DNA of 11,547 nt from a bacterium. Lineage in GTDB: Bacteria > Auribacterota > UBA3054. A program made the translations under genes and the position numbers. Location: NCBI GenBank assembly GCA_017444325.1, contig JAFSWV010000143.1, positions 1 through 11,547 on the forward strand, read 5' to 3'. The notes beneath the pieces are model-generated. The model did not search any database. It was not told the DNA's origin and was given only the letters and a program-made list of their open reading frames with translations. The stretch's first letter is position 1. Each line of letters begins with the position of its first letter. Below, piece after piece: positions 6,125 to 11,547 of this stretch.

Positions 6125-7894
6125 ATGAATAATTTTTCCCTCATCAGAAACGCCGCGCTAAACCTGACGGCGCTCTTTTGTCTTTTTGCGCAAACGCTTT
6201 TCGCGCTGCCCGAAAACTGCGAGACGACGCCGCTCTGGCCGGAAGGGAAGACGCCCGACCTTCAGGAGCACCAGGTGAAGGGTGAGACGCCGCGCCTGGA
6301 GTGGTACGCCGCGCCTGAAAAGCCGAACCCCGCCAAGGGCTGCCTTATCCTTATCTCCGGCGGCGCCTACGAATGCCGCTGCGACATGCCCTGGATCGAC
6401 GCTATTGCGCAGCGCATGACGGAACTGGGCTTCCAGTGCGTTAACCTCGCTTACCGCGTGCCGAGGCCGAAGGATCTTCCCATCTACCAGACGGCCTGGG
6501 AGGACGGCCAGCGCGCCGTCAGGATCGTAAGGAGCGAAGCGGAAAAGAGGGGATACTCCCCTGAGAACATCGGCGCCCTGGGTTTTTCCGCCGGCTCGCA
6601 CCTGACGGTCATGCTCGCCGTCAGTAGCCAGACTCCCGCCTACGAACCCATAGACGAACTTGACCAAACGCCCTGCCACATCAACTGGGCCATACCCATA
6701 TATACGGCCTACGCGCTCTCAGACGGCCTAGAAGGGCCGAATGCCAGGGACGGCAACTCCATAGACGTCCAGCTGACGAAAGCCTTCAAATTCGACTCCA
6801 AGAGCTGTCCTATGTGCCTTTTCCACGGCGGCACGGACTTATATTCCCCCAACGGCTCCACCGAGATCTACCGCGCCCTGAGAAAACTCAAAGTCCCCGC
6901 GGAACTCCACATCTTCGCCGACCGCAGCCACGGCTTCATGGGCAAGTGGGGGATCAAGGCCTGCGAAGGCGCCCCCTACGACACCTGGTTTGAGCGGGCG
7001 GAGGAATTCCTGCGCCAGATGAATTTCGACGGCGGGCTGGGCGACGAGGTCGAGCTTATGCAGCGCTTCGCCAGCGACGACGCCAGGGGCGAATACATAA
7101 AGGAAGAGATCTGGCCGGAGGGCGCCATGCCTGACGTCCAGACGAACCAGACCGTGAGACCCTACATCGAATGGCACTTCCCCAAGGAGAGAAAGACCAA
7201 GTCCATCCAGATCGTCTATTCCGGCGGCGGCTATTACGGCAACGATCCCGACGGCTTCGAGGCTGCCCCTGTCAGACGCTACCTCAACGAAAAGGGCATG
7301 ACGGTCGTCACCCTGAAGCACCGCGAACCCAGGCCGCTCGCGCCCCTGGCCAAACACATTTCCGCCTGGCAGGATCTGCAGCGCACGGTAAGGATCGTCA
7401 GGAAAAAAGCTCCGGAATACGGTCTCGACCCCAACATGATCGGCGTCATGGGCTGTTCCGCCGGCGGACACCTGACTTTGATGGGCTGCCTCAACTCCCT
7501 TTCCCACGCTTACTGGCCCATCGACGAAATTGACAACTATTCCTGCAGCGTGCAGTGGGGCGTGGCGATTTACCCGGCTTATTGCGTCAGCGACCAGATC
7601 GACAGGAACAACAACGGCGACGGCAACGGCGACGACGTCAGGATCGTCAAAGAATTCGCCTTCGACCGCGCCACGCCTCCCGTACTTTTCCTGCACGGCG
7701 ACTCCGACGGCTGGAGTTCCATGAACTCCGTGAAAGTCTGGGAACAGATGCGCCGCATGGGCGTTCAGTCGGAACTGCACACTTTCGCCACGAGGGGCCA
7801 TTGCTTCCAATACAAGGCGTCCCCCGGCACCGGCAGCTACAATTTTATGGACCGCATCTGGGAATTCATGAACCAGAAAGGCTTTAACAAATAA
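6125..7894 (+). CDS. Exported tandem two-domain alpha/beta hydrolase (probable carbohydrate acetyl/feruloyl-type esterase)
   Basis: The 589-residue protein contains two homologous alpha/beta hydrolase domains (about 31-300 and 327-587) joined by a short acidic linker. A signal peptide spans 1-27 (likely cleavage after LFA). Each domain starts with a WPEG motif (PLWPEGKTPD at 36-45, EIWPEGAMPD at 328-337), as in many polysaccharide esterases of the BD-FAE/acetyl-xylan-esterase-like group. Both carry an oxyanion-loop SGG(A/G)Y and a full apparent triad: Ser155 in GFSAG, Asp238 in HGGTD, His269 in RSHGF; and Ser445 in GCSAG, Asp528 in HGDSD, His559 in RGHCF. The expected role is removal of acetyl or similar ester groups from polysaccharide outside the cytoplasm; the substrate cannot be read from sequence. 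AAGGA at 6114-6118 overlaps the polC stop. It lies 10 bases before an alpha-galactosidase, which supports glycan degradation. Single-domain relatives are usually about 280-320 residues. Confidence 0.88.
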   Translation: MNNFSLIRNAALNLTALFCLFAQTLFALPENCETTPLWPEGKTPDLQEHQVKGETPRLEWYAAPEKPNPAKGCLILISGGAYECRCDMPWIDAIAQRMTELGFQCVNLAYRVPRPKDLPIYQTAWEDGQRAVRIVRSEAEKRGYSPENIGALGFSAGSHLTVMLAVSSQTPAYEPIDELDQTPCHINWAIPIYTAYALSDGLEGPNARDGNSIDVQLTKAFKFDSKSCPMCLFHGGTDLYSPNGSTEIYRALRKLKVPAELHIFADRSHGFMGKWGIKACEGAPYDTWFERAEEFLRQMNFDGGLGDEVELMQRFASDDARGEYIKEEIWPEGAMPDVQTNQTVRPYIEWHFPKERKTKSIQIVYSGGGYYGNDPDGFEAAPVRRYLNEKGMTVVTLKHREPRPLAPLAKHISAWQDLQRTVRIVRKKAPEYGLDPNMIGVMGCSAGGHLTLMGCLNSLSHAYWPIDEIDNYSCSVQWGVAIYPAYCVSDQIDRNNNGDGNGDDVRIVKEFAFDRATPPVLFLHGDSDGWSSMNSVKVWEQMRRMGVQSELHTFATRGHCFQYKASPGTGSYNFMDRIWEFMNQKGFNK

Positions 7895-7904
7895 GGAGAA
7901 ACAC

Positions 7905-9977
7905 ATGAAGAAACTTTGCCTCGCACTTTGTCTTTTCGCCGCGCTGGGCGCCCTGGCCGAAACCAACATCTGGCTCGATTCCATGCCGCTCGATCATATC
8001 AAGCAGAATTGGAAAAGCGCCGCCAGAAACCGCAGCGTGGACGGCAATCCGCTTAAAATTAACGGCAAAGTTTACGAAAGGGGCGTCGGCTCCCATTCCC
8101 CCGGCGAGGCCCTCTACAAACTGGACGGCAAGACCGTCGCCTTCGGTGCGGTGGTAGGCATCGACGACGAAGCCGAGGAAGGCGCTTCCGTTGTCTTCAG
8201 GGTTTACGCCGACGACAAACTGGTGGCGGAATCTCCGCAGCTTGGCGACAAATTCAAAAACAGGGGGCCGGCGGTCTTGAAAGCCGACCTCAAGGGCGCG
8301 AAAAAAGTGGAGCTGGAGATCGACAAGATCGACGGCGAGGAATGCGATCACGCCGACTGGTGCAAGGCGGTTTTCGTGGCGGAGGACGGAGCTGTGATAG
8401 AGCCCATGGTGAAGACCTCCGAGCAGCTCGGCATCCTAAGCCCCAAGGTTCCGAAAACGCCGCGCATCAACGGCCCGAAAGTTTTCGGCGTGGGACCGAA
8501 TCATCCCATCATCTACCGCCTGCCCGTTTCCGGCGAGCGCCCCATGGAATTTTCCGCTGAGAATCTTCCCGAAGGCACAAGCTTCGACGCCAAGACAGGC
8601 ATCCTCACCGGCAGCATCAAAACAGCCGGCGACTACGTCGTAACCTTCAAAGCCAAGAACGCCCTGGGCGAAACGAAAAGAGATCTTAAGATCACGGTAG
8701 GGGACAAGATCGCTCTGACTCCTCCCATGGGCTGGAACAGCTGGAACTGCTTCGCCGGCAAAGTCTCCCAAAAGGATATCGAAAAGGCCGCGGAAGCCAT
8801 GGTAAAATCCGGCCTGGCGGACCACGGCTGGAACTATATCAACATTGACGACTTCTGGCAGAACCGCCCCAGGGAAAAACACGACGACACCCTGATGGGC
8901 CCGGAAAGAATGCCCGACGGCACCATCGCCACCAACAAGCGTTTCCCAGACATGAAGGGCCTGGCGGACTACGTCCACTCTTTAGGTCTGCGCATCGGAC
9001 TTTACTCCTCGCCCGGACCCGAGACCTGCGGCTGCTGCGTCGGCAGCTGGGAGCACGAAGAGCAGGACGCCAAGACCTACGCCGACTGGGGCTACGATTA
9101 TCTGAAGTACGACTGGTGCTCCTATTCCAGAGTCGCCACCGGTCAGGGCAAGGAATACTGGACCAAGCCTTACACCCAGATGGGCAAAGCCCTGAAAGCC
9201 CAGAACCGCGACATCCTCTTTTCCCTCTGCCAGTACGGCTGGGGCGACGTCTCCACCTGGGGCAACGAAGTCCAGGGCAGCTGCTGGCGCACCACCGGCG
9301 ACATTCACGACACTTATGACAGCATGTTCGAGATCCTGGAAAAGCAGGTCCCTCTGTGGATCTACGGAGGCCCCGACTCCTGGAACGACCCCGACATGCT
9401 GATCGTCGGCAAAGTCGGCTGGGGCGACCTCCATCCCACCAGGCTGACTCAGAACGAGCAGTACACCCACATGTCCATGTGGGCCATCCTCTGCTCTCCT
9501 TTGCTCATCGGCTGCGACCTCACAGACCTTGACGAATTCACCCTCTCCCTTCTTACCAACGACGAAGTCATCGAAGTGAACCAGGACGAACTGGGCGCTC
9601 AGGCCGCCAGGATCAAGGAAGACGATGTGAGCGAGATCTGGGCCAAGCCCATGTCCGACGGCTCCATCGTCATGGCCTTCTTCAACAAATCCAAGCGACC
9701 GCCAAAGACCACCATCGTCGCCGACATGAAGAGCCTCGGCCTGGAAGGCCATTGGCTCGCCAGGGACCTCTGGCGCCAGCAGGACATCGGCATCTTCTCT
9801 AAGACCTACTCCTGCGAAGTTCCCAGCCACGCCACCCAGCTCGTAAGATTCTTCCCCAAGCCGGACGGCAAACTAGTTGAAGGCCTCACCGACATCAGGA
9901 ACGTCAAGCCGGCTCCCAAAAGCGAAGAGGAAGCCGAGATCCAATGCCCCGACTGCCCGAAAAACAAAAAGGAATAA
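7905..9977 (+). CDS. Exported NPCBM / Ig-like / GH27 alpha-galactosidase
   Basis: The 690-residue enzyme should hydrolyse terminal alpha-linked galactose from oligo- or polysaccharides, with retention of configuration. Signal peptide 1-18 (cleavage after ALA). Residues 19-160 look like an NPCBM carbohydrate-binding module (RGVGSHSPGEALYKL at 59-73 and ASVVFRVYADDKLV). Residues 189-267 look like a putative-Ig (He_PIG) domain, with LPEGTSFDAKTGILTG typical of it. The GH27 barrel begins LTPPMGWNSWN (271-281). The nucleophile is Asp403 in YLKYDWC, and the acid/base is Asp466 in WRTTGDIHDT. GGPDSWNDPDML (488-499) and INQD-like VNQDELG (558-564) are also standard GH27 landmarks. A C-terminal beta domain follows to about 651. 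The tail (about 665-690) is acidic and then ends in CPDC plus a basic KNKKE. AAGGAG at 7893-7898 sits 6 bases before ATG. Family membership is firm; galactose specificity over N-acetylgalactosamine is likely but not proven. Confidence 0.95.
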   Translation: MKKLCLALCLFAALGALAETNIWLDSMPLDHIKQNWKSAARNRSVDGNPLKINGKVYERGVGSHSPGEALYKLDGKTVAFGAVVGIDDEAEEGASVVFRVYADDKLVAESPQLGDKFKNRGPAVLKADLKGAKKVELEIDKIDGEECDHADWCKAVFVAEDGAVIEPMVKTSEQLGILSPKVPKTPRINGPKVFGVGPNHPIIYRLPVSGERPMEFSAENLPEGTSFDAKTGILTGSIKTAGDYVVTFKAKNALGETKRDLKITVGDKIALTPPMGWNSWNCFAGKVSQKDIEKAAEAMVKSGLADHGWNYINIDDFWQNRPREKHDDTLMGPERMPDGTIATNKRFPDMKGLADYVHSLGLRIGLYSSPGPETCGCCVGSWEHEEQDAKTYADWGYDYLKYDWCSYSRVATGQGKEYWTKPYTQMGKALKAQNRDILFSLCQYGWGDVSTWGNEVQGSCWRTTGDIHDTYDSMFEILEKQVPLWIYGGPDSWNDPDMLIVGKVGWGDLHPTRLTQNEQYTHMSMWAILCSPLLIGCDLTDLDEFTLSLLTNDEVIEVNQDELGAQAARIKEDDVSEIWAKPMSDGSIVMAFFNKSKRPPKTTIVADMKSLGLEGHWLARDLWRQQDIGIFSKTYSCEVPSHATQLVRFFPKPDGKLVEGLTDIRNVKPAPKSEEEAEIQCPDCPKNKKE

Positions 9978-9980
9978 ATT

Positions 9981-11474
9981 ATGAAGCAAGCATTATTATT
10001 TTTCCTATCCATCGTTTTAGCCTTCCAAGCCTCGGCCGAGATCAAGCTCGGCACGCCCTTCAAGGACCACGCTATTCTCCAGCGCGAAATGCCCGTCACC
10101 ATCTGGGGCACCGCCAACGTGAAGGAACGCCTTGAAATAACTTTTGGCGAACAGATAGCCAAAGCCGAAGCCGACTACGATGGCAACTGGAAAGCCACCC
10201 TTTCTCCCATGCACGCATCCAAAGAGTCGAGGACGCTGCTTGTCAGATCCTTCGATTCCGATGAAAAAAAAGAAGCGAACGACATTCTCGTCGGCGAAGT
10301 CTGGCTGGCATCCGGACAGAGCAACATGGAGTGCCCCCTGTGGGACGACGGCGTGCGCTACCGCGACGCATACGGCAAGATGATGCTCACCGTTACTCGC
10401 AACAACTACATCCGCTTCATCAAGCCCCGCAGGGCCTGGAACGTCCAACCCCAAAAAGATATCAACTGCCAGTGGCGTCCTTTCACCGGGGAAGCCATCA
10501 CGGAGTGCCAAGACCAGAGCCCCGACAAGAAGACCATCTCCGCCATCGCTTTCTACTACGCCCTTCAGCTCTACGCCAGCCTGGAAATACCCATCGGCAT
10601 AATAGACGCCAGCTGGGGCGGCACCAACATCGACGCCTGGACGCCGAGATCCGGTTACGAGAATCACCCGACACTCAAAGCCTTCGCCGAATATCCCGTC
10701 ACCAACAAGTGGGACGGCTCCATGGCCATGGGCGCCATAACCTGGTTCCACGAGCAGCCCACCGTCCTCTGGAACGCCATGGTCAATCCCTTCACTCCCT
10801 ACGCAACCAGGGGTATGATCTGGTACCAGGGTTGCCAGAACAGCTTCGAACACGAGATCTACGCCGACAAGATGCAGGCTCTCTACGACGGCTGGAAGAA
10901 GGAATTCCAGAATCCCAACCTCAAGATCTACTTCGTGGAACTCGCCCCCTTCAACGACCAGTACTACAGGCTTCGCCTCGCCCAGCACAAATTCGCCCGG
11001 GACGAAAAGAACGCCGGGTTCGTCTGCACCGCTGACATCGGCAACTTCTACGACGTCCATCACAACAAAAAAGAGATCGACTCCAGAAGACTGGCTCTCC
11101 ACGCCCTAAGGAACGACTACGGCCGCTCGGACATCACCTGCGACAGCCCGAAGCTCACCGGCTACACCATAGAAGGCGACAAATTCATCCTCAGTTTCGA
11201 CAACCACAACTGGTATTATTACAACGACGACCGCTCCGAACCGAAAGGCTTCGAGATCGCCGGCCCGGACAATGAATTCCACCCCGCCCAAGTACTGAAC
11301 GAAACCTACGACGACAGCCACTTAAGGGGAACTCAGCTAATAGTCTCCTCTCCGGAAGTAAAAGAACCCAAGAGTCTCCGCTACCTGGCCCAGCCACCCT
11401 ACGAAGGCTCCATCTTCTCCGAAGACTCCAACCTCCCGCTTCCCCCCTTCGAGATCATCAACGAAACGAATTAA
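9981..11474 (+). CDS. Exported sialate O-acetylesterase-like (SASA family) esterase
   Basis: The 497-residue SGNH-type esterase removes O-acetyl groups from sugars; the family name comes from 9-O-acetyl sialate, but bacterial members near glycoside hydrolases often act on plant polysaccharides. Signal peptide 1-19 (cleavage after ASA). Residues 20-105 form the beta-rich N-terminal domain (HAILQREMPVTIWG is characteristic). Block I is LASGQSNM (109-116) with Ser114 as nucleophile. GIIDASWGGTNIDAWTP (206-222) matches the family. Block III is IWYQGCQN (280-287), where most relatives have GESN; Gly284 and Asn287 are retained. The catalytic Asp-His pair is probably YDVHH (Asp358, His360), where relatives usually have DIHP. 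AAGGA at 9969-9973 lies inside the end of the preceding gene, and only 3 bases separate the two genes, so translation is probably coupled. Sialate versus other acetylated sugars cannot be decided. Confidence 0.92.
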   Translation: MKQALLFFLSIVLAFQASAEIKLGTPFKDHAILQREMPVTIWGTANVKERLEITFGEQIAKAEADYDGNWKATLSPMHASKESRTLLVRSFDSDEKKEANDILVGEVWLASGQSNMECPLWDDGVRYRDAYGKMMLTVTRNNYIRFIKPRRAWNVQPQKDINCQWRPFTGEAITECQDQSPDKKTISAIAFYYALQLYASLEIPIGIIDASWGGTNIDAWTPRSGYENHPTLKAFAEYPVTNKWDGSMAMGAITWFHEQPTVLWNAMVNPFTPYATRGMIWYQGCQNSFEHEIYADKMQALYDGWKKEFQNPNLKIYFVELAPFNDQYYRLRLAQHKFARDEKNAGFVCTADIGNFYDVHHNKKEIDSRRLALHALRNDYGRSDITCDSPKLTGYTIEGDKFILSFDNHNWYYYNDDRSEPKGFEIAGPDNEFHPAQVLNETYDDSHLRGTQLIVSSPEVKEPKSLRYLAQPPYEGSIFSEDSNLPLPPFEIINETN

Positions 11475-11504
11475 AAAATAGACCGAGCCGCAAGGAAATC
11501 TGCA

Positions 11505-11547
11505 ATGAAACTTTCGATCCGCTTTTTCAACGACTGCGAGGTGCGCG
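11505..11547 (+). CDS. Start of a gene cut by the window edge; possibly a BRO-N/antirepressor-like protein
   Basis: An ATG at 11505 preceded by AAGGA at 11492-11496 (8-base spacing) opens a frame that stays open to the window end, giving MKLSIRFFNDCEVR. The pattern I-x-FFND-x-EVR resembles the beginning of BRO-N domain proteins (phage antirepressor type), which commonly read LFNDKEVR before a tryptophan-rich WDEE..WYFS segment. Only 14 residues are visible, so the match is a recollection-based guess. The gene starts 30 bases after the esterase and lacks a signal peptide, unlike its immediate neighbours. It may be the end of the carbohydrate run or a separate unit. Confidence 0.5.
   Translation, partial: MKLSIRFFNDCEVR

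Larger units (their letters stand above)
107..11474 (+). other. Probable single co-directional transcription unit of seven genes
   Basis: The gaps are 19, 9, 8, 9, 10 and 3 bases. Four of the ribosome binding sites overlap or abut the upstream stop codon or coding end. No inverted repeat followed by a T-run was seen between genes. The first three genes read as more AT-rich than the rest by a small hand count (25 G+C in bases 961-1020 against 35 in 4741-4800), so the run may be a composite. Co-transcription is inferred from spacing only. Confidence 0.6.

Noticed and set aside
6839..7984. Antisense open frame of 381 codons opposite the tandem esterase
   Set aside because: It overlaps conserved catalytic regions of the sense protein and crosses the next gene's start. 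It has an Ala/Gly/Val-rich shadow composition and no supported domain.
10331..11035. Alternative + strand frame of 234 codons inside the SASA gene
   Set aside because: It is Arg/Pro/His/Gln-rich, as expected from an out-of-frame reading of GC-rich coding DNA; no motif was recognised.
10017..11102. Antisense open frame of 361 codons opposite the SASA esterase
   Set aside because: It is a shadow frame, rich in Val/Gly/Glu, opposite a gene with clear signal peptide and family motifs.
11475..11504. Terminator after the SASA esterase
   Set aside because: The 30 bases contain no stem-loop with a T-run; they hold the ribosome binding site of the next gene.
1..11547. CRISPR arrays, tRNA/rRNA genes and insertion sequences
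   Set aside because: No regularly spaced direct repeats, no recognisable RNA gene and no transposase or terminal inverted repeats were seen. Coding sequence fills nearly all of the window, and no gap exceeds about 106 bases.

Overview
The window is a bacterial segment in which every supported gene lies on the + strand. Seven complete genes and the start of an eighth are packed with intergenic gaps of about 3 to 30 bases. Almost all starts are preceded by an AAGG(A/G)-type ribosome binding site, often overlapping the upstream stop codon. This reads as one long co-transcribed run. No rRNA, tRNA, CRISPR array, insertion sequence or convincing terminator was seen.

Layout. Bases 1-106 are a short AT-rich leader with a weak promoter-like pair and two small perfect dyads. 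Bases 107-2063 hold three tandem, diverged, secreted paralogues of unknown function (205, 212 and 223 aa). Each appears to be built from two copies of a roughly 85-100 residue beta-rich module. Bases 2072-6115 encode a PolC-type DNA polymerase III alpha subunit (1347 aa) in which the usual proofreading exonuclease, normally inserted in the PHP domain, is missing. Bases 6125-11474 encode three exported carbohydrate-active enzymes: an esterase with two intact alpha/beta hydrolase domains, an NPCBM / Ig-like / GH27 alpha-galactosidase, and a sialate O-acetylesterase-like (SASA family) esterase. At 11505 a further gene begins and runs off the window; its first 14 residues resemble the start of BRO-N/antirepressor-type proteins.

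Organism. PolC is best known from Firmicutes, Tenericutes, Fusobacteria and Thermotogae. The exported enzyme set (NPCBM-GH27, SASA, WPEG-type esterases, no cell-wall anchoring signals) looks more like a polysaccharide-degrading member of the PVC group, such as Lentisphaerota/Victivallales, probably gut-associated. That assignment is inference and is moderate at best.

How the genes may work together. The last three enzymes form a plausible set for removing acetyl groups and alpha-galactosyl side chains from an acetylated, galactosylated polysaccharide (plant galactoglucomannan or a host glycan). No backbone hydrolase, transporter or sensor is visible. The replicative polymerase and the three unknown secreted proteins have no obvious functional tie to this set, and that odd mixture, together with the exonuclease-less PolC, is the most interesting content.
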